From: Ampelomyces quisqualis
Lineage: Eukaryota > Ascomycota > Dothideomycetes > Pleosporales > Phaeosphaeriaceae
Reading direction: 5' to 3'
Length of the DNA stretch: 64,000 bases
Assembly: GCA_018398575.1 (NCBI GenBank)
Contig: JAGTXZ010000008.1
Span: 2,046,001 to 2,110,000 of the forward strand
Shown: piece after piece, positions 1 to 12,013 of the stretch
How positions within the stretch are numbered: the first letter of the stretch is position 1
Layout of the letters: each line of letters starts with the position of its first letter
Program-made: the position numbers and the translations under genes
Notes under the pieces: model-generated
Database searches by the model: none
Told to the model about the DNA's origin: nothing
The model's input: only the letters and a program-made list of their open reading frames with translations

Positions 1-330
1 ATAAGTAAATTTATCTCTAGTTTTAAGGTGAAGAAAGTGTAAAGAAGCGCAAGTATATAATAAATAAAAATAATACTAGGTTCTGTGTATATTTTAACAA
101 AAGACTATTACCTTAACTCTAAGACTAGAGATACATAGGTAAATTTATCTCTAGTTTTAAGGTTAGAAAAGTGTAAGGAGGCGCAAGTATATAATAAATA
201 AAAATAACACTAGGTTCTATATATATTTTAACAAAAGACTGTTACCTTAACTCTAAGACTAGAGACATATAGGTAAATTTATCTCTAGTTTTAAGGTTAG
301 GAAAACGTATATATAGCAAGAGGCAGAGAG
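1..330. repeat. Tandem array, about 134-bp unit, three partial copies (copy A)
   Basis: The phrase TAAATTTATCTCTAG followed by TTTTAAGGT recurs near positions 6, 140 and 272. The equivalent array is at 38360-38720 in copy B and 54890-55110 in copy C, so it is an internal feature of the large element. Units differ mainly by C/T and G/A changes. Confidence 0.85.
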
Positions 331-1250
331 TAGCTAGCTAGTAAGGCTATTATATACTCTATTAGCGCTAATAGTTTAAGAGCAAGCAGTACGTAGATGC
401 GTTTAATATATAGCAGTTTGTTAATAGTCTTTATTACTATTTAGCTCCTGTTATATTTGCACATTAGAGTAAGTTAGAATAGTAGTTTCTAGTAGATAAC
501 TGTCCTATACTATGCTAGAGAAAGAATATAAATTAGATCTACAGGTATTTAAAACTAGAAAAGATTAAATATACTAGCTGCTTAGAATATTAGTTAACAC
601 TGTATATAAATTATACTTATTATTTCTTACTATTAAGTAATTGCCTATACCTGTTACTAGTCTTACCTATAGTATATATAGTACACTATTCTACCTGCTT
701 CTATCTATACTAAGCTTAGCTACCTTGGTACAAGTTGTATATTAGGCTGCTAGAGCTACTAGTCTATTTTTTTTATACTTTTAAACCTTGTACGTATTTA
801 CTTGCAGGTATACTTACCTTTTTAGGTGTTTGGGTTCTACTATATATATTCTAAACGCGCAGTAACTTATTTATTCTAAAGTGTTAATATTTTTTAGCGT
901 AAGGATTATTATTAATATTAATCTTTATTAAGCTGTGTTAGCTAGCCTAACTAATCTAGTTGTTAACAAGTAAGCTCTAGTGTAATAATGTAACAGTTGT
1001 TAGAGTAATAAGGAATATTAAAGGAAAGAAAAATATTAGTTGTTACGCCTATAACTATTAGTATAGTTCTATATACAGGTTAGGTAATTATTAGCTATAG
1101 TAGACTTTAGTAGACTACTATAGATAACAGACTGTGCAGCACAGAATAGATGCTGCTAGTAACTACCTTAACACTACGTAACTAATATTAATACTGTTTT
1201 TGCACACTTAGTTTCTTTACATCTAAACTATAGAGTTATGTATAAATAAA
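331..1250. other. AT-rich element interior, no gene assigned
   Basis: This stretch is conserved in inverted orientation at about 37400-38340 (copy B) and 53900-54880 (copy C). Stops are frequent in all six frames and I recognise no protein family. It separates the 134-bp array from the transposase relic. Confidence 0.5.
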
Positions 1251-4200
1251 TTAGTAATAGATTGTATATACATACTATGTAGCTTTTACACTAAGATATA
1301 CGCAGAACTTGTTAAACATAGTACTTAATGCTAGACGCGTTGCTACCTGTTACTTAATAATACGCTAGTTATAACTCCTAATACTATAATATAATAGCAC
1401 AGCTCTAATAGCTGTAATGTAATAGATGCTACTCTAGACAACACAGCACCTGCTTTATATAGCAATACCTTATGTAAACGTAACTATACTCTAGCTAAAT
1501 ATAAGGTAATAGAGTAGATAGGCCTAATGTTAGCGTCTATACAAGAATAGGACAAGCTGTTTAAGATAGCAAGTAGATAGTACACTAGCAAACCCTTTAG
1601 TTTAAGAATAGCAGACGCAAAGTAGTAGGCTATACGCAGCTAAATAGTGTATGCGTGCTAACACTAATAGGAATAATATAGTAGAGCCCTTTGGTTCTCT
1701 TTTTGCACTAGCGTTTATATTGTAGCTATAAAGGATAAAATGCATATTAGGTAACGTTAACAGCCTCTTTACTAACACACAGCTACACAAGCTACATTTA
1801 CAGCTATAGTTCTAATTGGGGCGCTAGTAGCAGCAGGCTATATTAAACATTTAATCTAGGCTATAAGACAACGTATAGATATAAGAGGACGTGGTAATTA
1901 TATCTAGGTTACTAAACCTCTAACCTAACTAATATATATTTATATACTAGGATATTATATTATAGATTACCTTTATACTTAGTTATTACCTATTTACTAA
2001 TAAGATAGTTTACGCACCTAGCTGTTCTTTTATAGGCACGCCTAATAAACTTACAAGAGTGTATTATAAACTATACTTAGAGAATTAGTAGTAGTTAATA
2101 CAACAGCGCTTACTAGATAGTGTAACTCTTATGCTAGTTATACTAGTAGTAGACAAAACACAGTTGTCTATAATATCTAGCAACGTAGTAGTATAGCTAA
2201 TATATATTACTATTAGGAATCTTAACTGTAAGGTATAATAACACAGAACAACACCTAGGACACTACTAGCTGAATTTATCTTAACAGCTAAGCTTCTAGA
2301 TTCTATTCTAAAGAGTAAAGTATATTATTACTGCATAAGTAAACTGTTATTGCGTAAGTACTAACTACAGCGTTAATAACAGAGGGTTACTATAGAGAAC
2401 AGATACTAACTAGCAACTGCAGCACTTAAAGAGGCTGCTAAATACAGCATACAGCTAGAGTGTGCTAACTAATAGACGCAATAGTGTTACTTAACTATTT
2501 GTGCAATTTTAGCTAACTATAAAGAGTAAGTGCTACTAACAGGTATAAAGAAAAACAGACACTATGCTTAATATACAGTACTACTAGATAAACAAGAGAA
2601 CTTATGCAATAAATATCTGTAGTAAACAGAAGAGTATACATGCTTATAATAGAGTTATTATCTTAATAAAAGATATAAGGATTACGTTTATCTAGTAGAG
2701 TACTTTAGCTAGAATTACTACAACTTTAATATATATAAGTTATTAGCTACAGATATATTGCATTTACTACTTAAGGAGTTAGTTATAAAGATATTAGAAT
2801 TTACAGAAGACATACTAATAGATATATACTCTAGACAAAAGAAGGGCTAGAATAGTGCTATAGTTCTAGTAGTAGAAGATAATAGCTATGCCTAGTTAAA
2901 TAAAAGGTTTTGCTAGGTTAAGTATAACACTAGACTAAAATAGTTTAATAACAAGAGGGCTTTTACAAAAGTGTTGCAGTAGACTAGCGTAGAACAAAAA
3001 GCAGTAATTTGCTAATTTATAGTAGTAGTGTCTCCTCTGCTAGCAACTAAGGCACTATACGCGTTACATTTTATCTAGGCTGCGTGTAATCTGCTAGTAC
3101 TCTTATAATATAAGAGTTATAATAAAAACACGTTAGGGTATATGTTGTTAGCTATTAAATAAATAGATGTTCTAAAAGAAGAGTTTTAACCTTTTAGACA
3201 GACGCAAGGAAAAGAAAAGGATTTTAACTATCCTAAATAGCACGCGCTAACCTATATTATTAACAATATCTATATATATAGAGCTCTTAATAGCATATAT
3301 ACTAGAATAAACAGTAAGGCCTACTATATTATAATAGTAAAACAATTCTACTTAATAATAAACAAGAGAGATTTTCTTGCGCAGATCTGCCTCTATAACT
3401 CTAGACAGCTTGCGCTTATAGCGTTTAAACACAAGACAGTTATAGACTAAAGTTAATAGTGCACTACTACTAACTAGCGCAAGCACACTTTTACTATAAG
3501 CGTGTTAATAGCAATACTATTTAAACAACTTAGATAGTTTATACTAAGCATGTTACTAAATTCTATTATACTGCCTTTTAGTAAAGTTACTATATATATT
3601 ATATTGCTAGACTTTATATATGCTGCTACAGTATTTGTCTAACACTACTGTTAGAAGGTAACTAGCTACCTTGTTACCCTATATAATAAAGACAGACAGA
3701 ACCTTAACCCTTACTAAGTAAATAGAATAAATATAAAAATACACTTCTCTATAAGATACTTAAGGCTATTAGGCAAACGCTATAATAACTCTAAATATTG
3801 CAAAGAAGACATTGTGTAATACGCGCCTAACTAGTATAAGACTAGAAAATAGCGCAAAGATTACGTATAGGTGCAAGAGTTTAAATATAAGAACTATACG
3901 TAACTGTCTTAGACTGTTATAAACAGTAGAGCTATAGCTTAGGTGTACCTAATACTTACATTTATTAACAACAAACACTAAGACAAGGACAGAAAGAAAT
4001 ATAAGTATATAAGTGCCTTCTGTAAGGTTATAGCGTTTAATAATAATAGTTAAATTAATAATATAACAAGAATGCTAAGTGTACGCTACTGCACATATAG
4101 TATAAAGACTAAGTAACGTATATTACAAGCATTTAAGGTATACAATATAATAACTATTGTTTGCCCTATGCACTTAGTACTAAAGAATCTACCTACACTT

Positions 4201-4500
4201 AATTATAAGGTCTCTGTTTCTTATTATATAAATAATTATATTAATTAGAACAAATATAATAGACTGTATTCTTTTATGTTTAATTAAGACTAGATACGTA
4301 TAGTGCAGAATTATAAATAGAAGTAAGTATAGCAAGATAACTAGTATGTAGCGTTAGACATAGTAAATAGAATTGTATATCTAATAATAGCTCTACTGTT
4401 GCTTTAGCCTACCTAATAGAACGTAAACCTACTAACATAACAAGCACTATAATATAAGACTATAGCGCAAGGCTGCTAACATAATCTTTTTACTATATAC
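1250..4500 (+). pseudogene. Plavaka/KDZ-type (CACTA-like) DDE transposase relic, copy A
   Basis: This is the transposase that would have moved a CACTA-like DNA transposon. Reading through stops, residues VVDKTQLSIIS occur near 2145-2177, followed by a stretch ending RTTPRTLLAEF at about 2250-2280; this is the 'S-D-K-T-Q-L, then R-R-x-P-S' signature of Plavaka transposases. Near 3220-3440, FNYPK.HALTYI and later RALNSIYTRINSKA match the conserved 'F-P-K-x-H ... Y-N-T' block of the family's C-terminal half. A C-terminal piece reading RYCTYSIKTK lies near 4090. The upstream part (1250-1830) keeps an open, charged plus-strand frame but no recognised domain. In-frame TAG/TAA codons fit loss of CAG, CAA and TGG by RIP. 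The true start and introns cannot be fixed. The family call rests on remembered motifs, not an alignment. Confidence 0.75.
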
Positions 4501-4559
4501 TATACACTACTACAAACACGTAATAATAGCAACTCTTATCTATGTATGCAAGTATTATA

Positions 4560-5390
4560 GAGATATTACAACAGTTACCTAGAATTACTAGTTAGTGCAG
4601 ACAGGAGGATAGCACTACTATAGTAACACTAGACATAATTGTTAAAAGACAGTATATATAATATAATATAACTAATAGTAGAAGAATATAACTTAATATA
4701 CTCTAACATAGAATAAGAGATAAGAAGGTAGAAGATGCTAGGCTATTTTCTATAGATAACTATAGTAAAAGAATACCTACAGCAAATTACAAGACTAATT
4801 GTATTACAATAGAATAGACTACTATAAAACGCAGCTAACAGTTGCCTTATCTAGATAATTACACACTTTGCTGTCTAATATGACTATAACGCAGCCTAAT
4901 AGATGCGCTTGCAATAGAATAAAACTAAACTAAATAATAATTAGGAGCAAGCTTTGCTAGATAGAAACCTGCGTAGAAAGATAATAGAAACAGTTAACAA
5001 AGAGTTAAGTATAACATAAATTACCCCTAACATAACAACTATATTAGTGTTAAACGCAACTAGAAATAAGTACACTCTTATTAGAACAAACTAGCTGTTA
5101 CATGTACACTACAACCTGCTAGCAATAGATAAGTATATTAACAACCTTAATTATAATTTATTTATACAGACATTAGAGCATAAATTAGGCTTTAAAAGTA
5201 AATACAATAGTATATATTACTATATAAAGAAGAGAGATAGATAGGCGCAAATATAGATATCTATAAAGGTACGCTAGCACAGCGTATTACAAGAGACAGT
5301 TGCATTAAAGATATACTAGGCGTTATTTACAATTAAACTACAAACATAACTAGTATAGTAGTATACTAGATCTATACTAACAACTTACTA
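4560..5390 (+). pseudogene. Unidentified degenerate coding stretch after the transposase, copy A
   Basis: A plus-strand frame is partly open, with charged, protein-like segments such as KIIETVNKELSIT near 4980 and AIDKYINNLNYNLFIQTLE near 5120. It follows the Plavaka relic on the same strand and could be its last exon or a separate small gene. The homologous block is on the minus strand at about 19640-20450 in copy B and 49860-50690 in copy C. I recognise no domain. Confidence 0.35.
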
Positions 5391-5419
5391 GGTAAATAGT
5401 TTTTTATGTACAGGGCTAC

Positions 5420-5790
5420 TAGATCGCTTATATTGCGCGCATAACTATTTATACTAATAGTAGATAACTATTATATACACTAATATTTAGTAGAGGATAG
5501 AAGAATAGAAAGGCACTTGATTACTTGTATTACGCGTACTACTATTTATACTAATAGTAGACAACTGTTATATACGCTAACATTTAGTTAAAGATAAAAA
5601 GGCACCTAATTACCTATATTGCGCGCACAACTATTTATGCTAACAGTAGACAACTGTTATATACGCTAGCACGCAGTTAAGGATAAAAAGAAGCCTAATT
5701 ACTTGTATTACGCGCATAACTATTTATGCTAACAGTAGACAACTATTATGTACACTAGCACGCAGTTAAAGATAAGAGGCTATCTAATTA
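5420..5790. repeat. Tandem array, 89-98-bp unit, four copies (copy A)
   Basis: Units start near 5443, 5541, 5630 and 5719 with ACTATTTATACTAATAGTAG or a close variant; each also holds a CGCGCATA-type block and a purine-rich AGATAAAAAGG block. It sits between the two genes of the element. Copy B has four units (19200-19560) and copy C about three (49510-49760). Confidence 0.9.
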
Positions 5791-6009
5791 AATAGCCTAA
5801 CTGCTACGCTCTAGCAGAATTTAAGGCAATATTAGACTATATGTGTTACAAAAACTCTACTTATGCCTGCAAAGTAAAAACTTTGTTGCGCTACACATAT
5901 TGCTTACTTCTACTACTCTTACTAATAGTTTTCTAATATTTAAAGAGTAAGCGCTTACTCTATATACTTTGTACTAAGTAGTAAATTTAAGTAATGTTAG
6001 CAGTACACT

Positions 6010-8670
6010 ATGTCTCTGTCTAAACAAGCGCTAAAACAAGCGCTAACAGATAATAGTGCAAAGGTTAGGCTCTTAGAAGATATAACTCTAGAACTAATAT
6101 ACTAAAAACTAAGACGCTATAGAGACTTAAAACTATCTAGACTCTAACGCTACTATTCTTAAGCCTTAACTTTAGAATTAAAATAGAAGTATAACTAACT
6201 GCTATACTAGCCTAACTAAAAAGTTACCTAATAAGACAGCCTAAAGATTAAATACTATATACTTCTAGATCTGCAGTATTACTTGCTTATTAATAAGAGA
6301 AATCTAGACGTAGTAGTAGCATAAGCATAATAAGCTAACACAAACTAAAAACCTATAGGACTAATATATAGAAAATATTAGTAGTTAAAAGAGAACTGCT
6401 ATTAGACTTAAGGCTGTTATATTATAGGAAGATGCCTTATTATATATAATTAAGTAGTTCTAACTATTATAGAGTTGTAACTCTTCTTATCTAGCGCAAA
6501 CCTATTTAGGTTACTACTATAAGAGAAAGAAAAACGCTAGGCAAAGAAAAGTGTATTACTAGAAAACAAGACTATACTAGAGAAGGCAAGAGTTATCTTA
6601 GTAACGCAACTACTTACTAATAACAGAAAGACGCTATATAGTATAGCAATAACACTATAGCTTAATATATATAAGTATGTATACGCCTAAATACTACTAG
6701 ACGCTTAGATAGAAGTATAGAATACTCTACTATTATTAGTTTAATTACATATTAGCTTAACACTATACAAAGAAGCTGCCTACTATATAGGTACTATTGC
6801 AGCCTACTAAGAATAGTAGCTAATAGTAGGCGCCTAGATACTAGACATATGCAGTAACTTGCAGACCTACATAATAAGGCAAAAATAACTAGAAATTACT
6901 AGTGCTTATATATTAAACTACCTAGATAGATAGGTTTTTAAGCCTAGCAAACTGCTTAAAGACTTTGTTTACTTACTATAAGACCTAAAGAACGCAAGTA
7001 TACCTTTAAAACAGCTATACTAGCTAACTAAAGACAGCCTAAATCTACTAGATTTCTAAACCCTAGTCTTGCAGCAGTAATAGCATAGTTATTCTATAAT
7101 AACAGGAAATAAAGTATTGCTATAATAACTAAGAATTAAGAGAAGTTTAATAAACTAAGTGCAAATATAGTAGCACTAATAGGCTTAGTTATATTTAACG
7201 TAATAAGAAAATTTAATAATAATAGTACTAGGAAAACTATACTCTTCTATAAATACACTATAGAAGGTATATTGCAAGTTTTACACATAGTATTAGCTAA
7301 CAGAAAGCAGACTACTTTAATGCTATTTGCAAAAAATAAAAGAACCTAAGAAGTATTTAACAGATTTTTGTATAGAATAATATACAACAGGATATTACTG
7401 TACACATAAACTAATAAGAGAATAACAGAGCTAACGTTTTAGTGCTAAAGAATACCTATAATAATAACATAGATAATATCCTAGCTAACTGCATAAAAGA
7501 GGAGCAAGATTACTATAATACGCTTATAGACAATTATAATAACAAAGAGAAGGAGAAGGCAAACTGCTTAATAGAAAAGGATAAAAAGAAGGATATTAGA
7601 GAGAGAGAGAAAGTCTTATACAAAGACACTAATAATATAAGTAAGTCTAAACATAATGTAATATATAATAACTTACATAGAATGCTATCTATATATGCGT
7701 GCGTAAAGTATTAAGTAAAGTAAAAGATATTTTACTAGAAGAGTATAGACATATAGATAAACTTGCACTAGAATACCTTTATAAGGCAGATAAACAGCTA
7801 TAGTTTAAGAACTGTAAAGGTAGCTAGAGTATTGTAGCAGAAGACGCATAGGAAAAATTTATAACGCAGGCCTATAATATTGCAATTAAAGGTAACATAC
7901 TTAACATAATTACCTTAACTAAAGAGAAATAGTAACTAGAACTAGATAAGTATAATAGGTTAGTGTAATAGTATAAAGAAGAAATAAAGTATTATTAAGT
8001 AGTTGTAAATAGTAAGCAACGCAAATGTTATAAGAACTAGATATACTTTTACTAGTATAACGCGTAAATACTATTAGGTTAGCCTTAATATAACGCAATA
8101 GTATAGACTACTGTAGTAGACAGTGCAGCACTAGCAGACACAGCACCTAATCTTAATATAACTAACTAGCAAGATAATTACTACTCTATAAGTAGTAGTA
8201 GCTGTTACAGCCTTTTATACATAGAGCGCGTTATGTACCTACTAACGCGTGCCCTATAGAACGTTAAGCCTAGTAGCTGTGTCTAGGCTAGCCTACTTTT
8301 AAAGGAGCGCAATTTGTCTATACTATATTTAATTAAAAAGCCTATATAACTAGATAAGGAGGACTAGCTTAGTTAGCTTACGCTATAAGAGTGTAAAGAC
8401 ATAGGCAGCTAGCTGTAGTATATAGTTCTACTAGTGCTATAGTACTTAATAGTCCTTAACTGTTAAATCTGGTAACACTAGTAACACTAGCAACACTAGC
8501 AACACTAGCAATATAGGCAACGCAGGTAATACAGGTAATTTGCTATTAGGTTGCTATTAGGTTGCTAGCAACTAGAAGTAAGTAGAGCGACTTTAGTAAA
8601 TTGTCTAGTAGACAGTATTACTATCAGGCAGCTGCAGGTCGCCGCAACTAGGCTAACCAGACCAATCTTA
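6010..8670 (+). pseudogene. Gene 2: unidentified second gene of the large element, copy A
   Basis: A coding frame opens at ATG 6010 with MSLSKQALKQALTDNSAK, where KQAL is doubled. It can be followed through TAG/TAA stops to about 8480, roughly 800-850 codons, with frame changes near 7440-7740 that could be indels or introns. A Lys/Glu/Asn-rich, probably coiled segment spans 7442-7714 and is the longest open remnant. A conserved block reading LALEYLYKADKQL follows near 7765. The 3' end encodes a low-complexity tract from a 9-bp minisatellite. I see no transposase, helicase or recombinase motif. It sits at one end of the element, on the same strand as the Plavaka relic and separated from it by a tandem array. 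An accessory gene of the element is the likely status; its function is unknown. Confidence 0.6.
8466..8560 (+). repeat. 9-bp minisatellite in the gene 2 3' end, copy A
   Basis: The unit is AACACTAGC or a one-base variant such as AATATAGGC. Depending on frame it would encode Asn-Thr-Ser or Gln-His-Gln runs. Copy B has a related, more mutated tract near 16437-16505. The displaced piece in copy C (59250-59390) is clearly longer, so the tract varies in copy number. Confidence 0.85.
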
Positions 8671-8684
8671 ATTTTTTCTAACGT
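8671..8684 (+). repeat. Terminus of the large element, copy A
   Basis: The element ends TTTTTTCTAAC followed by GT. The flank after it differs from the flanks of the two other copies of this end (16294 and 59529), which places the boundary within a few bases. One C of the CCTAAC found elsewhere has become T here. Confidence 0.7.
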
Positions 8685-8685
8685 A

Positions 8686-9850
8686 AGGAGGACTACTTAG
8701 GCAAGCTTTTTAACTACAACCTTTACAACAAAACATTAATTAAGATTATAAGAGTAATTAAGATTATATAAGTAATTAAAAGATTTATAGCCTAGGTTAG
8801 GAACAAATTTAATCTAAAAATTATAGAAATCTATTAGGATAATAACACTGCGACTTCGCCTTAGAGAGAGCGTTTGCAGTTTAAGAAGTAGGCAGATTAA
8901 TAGAGAATTAAAATACTACGCCTACTACTATACACATATTAGCTAAATAGATTAGCTAAGTAGATAGGTAAAAAGCTAATTACAAAATCTATTAAGATGC
9001 GTATAGGTGCAAATCTTCTAATTAAGCTCTAGCTATAAATTATAGATGTAGTAGCCTATCTACACAGAATGTGCTTATTAAAAATCTATAGTTTTTAGTC
9101 TCTAAATAAGGTCCTATACGCCTAGTTTAGGTAATATTTTAAATAGTATAAGCTAGTAATTACTAGGCACAGGACTGCTAACTTACGCCTAAATTAGAGT
9201 AGTATTTATACTTATAGCTGCAGAGCGTATCTCCTTAATTGCAACTAAGTAGCAGGTAGAAATAAACGTAAGTTTAAAGTTAACCCCTACAGCTACATTA
9301 GATATCTAGTAGGCTATCTAGCCTCTAATATCTATTATATTTAGGTTTTATTAATTAATTAAATAATTATATTAAGAGACGTTACCTTTAATAAATTTAC
9401 ATTCTATTCTAGCAACTAAGAAGATAAGATACCTAAAAAGTAAGCGCTTAAGATTATAGATATTCTATACGTTAGTAAACTTAATAATACTAAGCAAGAT
9501 ATTAACCTGCCTATTCTACAGGATTAACTAAGCTAGGAAATTACTAAGGTTACTAAGCAACAGCTTAAGAGTAGGCATCTAATTCTAAGAATTATAGAAA
9601 CTAGCTAATCTTATAATTACAAAGGAGAGAAGGCAGAAGCTAAGAAAAGTACTAGTAAGCTCTCTTACCTAGTTGCGTAATCTTACTTTATAATAATACA
9701 CGTAAATAGACTACCTCTTACCTAGCTAACAGGCTAAGTAATAGTAAACGCTCTAAATTAAAGCTTAGTATACAAGTAAACCTATACTAATATTCTGTTT
9801 ACTTCTATAATATAAAACTACCTACTTATAAGACCTTTACACAAGGCCTA
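8686..9850 (+). pseudogene. Ty1/copia integrase relic, interrupted by copy A
   Basis: Read through stops, this is the second half of a copia-type integrase. MRIGANLLIKL near 8998-9030 corresponds to the 'M-R-x-x-A-x-L-P-x-x-L-W' segment. It is followed by AYLHRMCLLKIY, 'SLNKVLYA.F', and a GYLVGY-like segment near 9300. DVTFNKFTFYSS near 9380 matches the usual 'R-D-V-x-F' motif after the core. The catalytic N-terminal part is missing because copy A ends immediately upstream; the rest would lie left of the window. TAG replaces expected Trp and Gln codons. No linked reverse transcriptase is visible downstream. Confidence 0.8.
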
Positions 9851-10300
9851 GTTAAAATAATATAGGCTATAATTTTAAGCAAATAATACTAATATTAGAT
9901 TTGGTTACACTTATATAGTAAATAATTAGAAATTTATACACTAATAACTTATCTTTAAGCTAATAAATAGAGTAACGCAACGCTTGTAATATAGAGTAGT
10001 ATTGCTATTTACCTTAATTACTACTTTTGCTCTACTAAATAGATTAGGCAAGCTAACAAGTTTGCCTAATCTAGGAAGTGTGTAACAGAGTATATAAATT
10101 AGCAAATTATAAGATTATTACGTGTAATACCTAAGTATATTACTAAGAAAGTAAAAATCTATTTAGGACTAGACTAACTAATTAAGCTGTCTCTTAGCTT
10201 AGTATATTTAATCCAATCTATCTACACATAGTATAGAACAAGTAATACAATCTTTTTACTTATAACAATTTAATCTATAGTATCGCTTAGCTCCTACAGT
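9851..10300. other. AT-rich stretch without a recognisable gene
   Basis: This lies between the copia relic and the unmutated island. It may include the remains of a long terminal repeat of the copia element, but I find no second copy in the window to prove it. Confidence 0.4.
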
Positions 10301-10301
10301 A

Positions 10302-10366
10302 GTTAACCTAGGTATTGTAGTTAACCTAGGTATTGGAATTAACCTAGGTATTATTATTAACCTAGT
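10302..10366. repeat. 18-bp tandem repeat at the edge of the unmutated island
   Basis: TTAACCTAGGTATT recurs at 10303, 10321 and 10339, with a partial copy at 10357. Spacing is exactly 18 bp. Directly to the right, base composition changes from RIP-type to ordinary. Confidence 0.9.
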
Positions 10367-10369
10367 AGG

Positions 10370-12013
10370 CCTATGCTTTGTATAGGCTTGTTGCTTGCAA
10401 TAACAATAACGTCGCTGTTAGGCTCGAGTACGGACTTAGCCTATCTATCTACCTAATCTTCTTACCACTACGACCGGTGGTAAACTTCTGGACCGCAGAA
10501 GACTTTACACAAGACCGTCGCCATCGGAGTACACTCCGCCAGCCTGCGCTAAGCGAAGTCTAATGGACGCGTTCGCTTTTGATATCGCCGAAGCCTAGTA
10601 GTAAGACCGATGTGCTGGGTCAGATACGCACACCAAATTTAAGTTGAAGCCGATGGAGGGTACAACGCTGAATTGCCACGGAAACGTATTCTTTACTCTA
10701 GAAATACCTAGCACAAGGCCTGTTATAGGCTTATTAAGCACACTCTACCTCTATAGAAAAAAATAGTCTTACATTGGGAGGTTAAGGTTAGGTATTGTTG
10801 CGTCAAGTGAACAGCTTAAATTCGGTGTTACCGCCGGCGCTAGAGGCATGACCTAGGTAAGCCATCTGCGTTTGCGTTGTAGCCCGTGGGAACAGAGTTT
10901 TGATGGGGCGGGGAGCGGACCGAGTCTGGAAGGGTTTGAGTTTGACTTGAAGGTGTGAGACCGGGCTGTTGGGGTAGTTTGGCGGGAATGATTCAGGGGC
11001 ATATGTTGTACGTGAGGACCAATGTGGTTTACCGTCTATTGTTGGTGATAATAATGAGATGGGACTGTCGTGTGATCGGGAGGCGTGAGTTTACATGTCC
11101 AAGTCAGGAGACTAATATCTCAGTACATAAGAAAATGGTATCTGATTCAACAATTTTCTCTCAGGACTCTACTCCTCTTCTCTTCTCTTCTTGGAGGGAT
11201 TGAATTGAAGTCAACCTCGAGTGCCGCGCCCTGCGACCGCGTGGGCTTTTGCACCGGGCTATTCCGACCGTTGCGTTTCATGAACGGAACCAACCAATTA
11301 CACGACCCAGACCGTTCGCAGCTCCTGCAAGCGCACCACATTCCCCAACGTCCCCGTCTCCGAAACTAGGACAATGACAGGCTTTGAGTTTACGCTTAAC
11401 CGTTCGTTGAATGGAGAAAGTGATGTGCGTTTTTTAAAGTTCGGGCCATGAGGCGTAGCGTGCCGTAGTCCCGCACGAGTCTTTATTGGCTGAAGGGATT
11501 TTATTCTCACTGTTGAAGGCATCATCGATGCTGATTCGTCGGCTCGTGAAAGTAAGGTAATGCCCGTGGGATTTATTACGTGGAGAAATTAACTTGCTGA
11601 GTTTTGAGGGGGAGTGGCGACATGCGACGAGTATTCGAGAACATCTGGCATGTAGTTGTAGCCCAGAACTGCTGACCTGAGAATATTCGTTTTCCTTTCA
11701 ATATACAACAGCATACTAAATTTTCACACAATATAATGAGATGTGACTGACACACGGCGGAAACGGAAAGAGGTAACGGTGATTTGGTACAAGAAAGTGT
11801 CCGCGAGGACGTTGTAGTTCTAGACGCACATGTTCTCAATATGAGTTGTGCTTGAGGTCGACAACAAGACATGCTGTGGGTCGTCGGGCCCATGGGGTAT
11901 CTAACAACGAAATATAATGTTCGCGTGCTCGTTCGAGTCGTTTGAGCTATCTGCCAATGCATGGACTACGCCAATTGAAAGTAGGACAAAATAGGAAAAC
12001 TGATTTTGGATGA
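10370..12013. other. Unmutated island: downstream flank of the bZIP gene, no gene assigned
   Basis: Base composition is balanced and TCA, TGA, CCG and CGG are common, unlike the surrounding DNA. Several short open frames exist (for example 10378-10563 plus, 11085-11369 plus and 11576-11962 minus), but they overlap one another and show no recognisable domain. The part next to 12013 should hold the 3' untranslated region of the bZIP gene. A short local patch at 10680-10760 is again AT-rich. Confidence 0.5.

Larger units (their letters stand above)
1..8684 (+). mobile_element. Copy A of a very large RIP-degraded DNA element, cut by the left window edge
   Basis: This stretch matches, in inverted orientation, 16295-20497 joined to 34204-38720 (copy B), and 49132-55110 (copy C). 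Its right end reads TTTTTTCTAAC then GT; the same terminal sequence closes copy B at 16295 and a displaced fragment in copy C at 59527. It contains a Plavaka-type transposase relic, a second unidentified gene, and tandem arrays of about 134 bp and 90 bp. Stops occur in every frame and are nearly all TAG or TAA. It lies inside a Ty1/copia integrase relic whose remaining part begins directly after it. The other end lies outside the window. Confidence 0.85.

Noticed and set aside
1602..1790. Minus-strand open frame whose homologue is also open at 53395-53577
   Set aside because: It is antisense to a better, charged plus-strand frame of the transposase region, starts at TTG in copy A, and is broken in copy B. 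Its hydrophobic, Leu/Tyr-rich composition is typical of a shadow frame.
5420..5790. CRISPR-like array
   Set aside because: Whole units repeat without unique spacers, and the genome is eukaryotic; it is an ordinary tandem array.
11085..11962. Overlapping open frames on both strands downstream of the bZIP gene
   Set aside because: They are short, mutually overlapping and without domain-like composition; chance frames in GC-balanced DNA.
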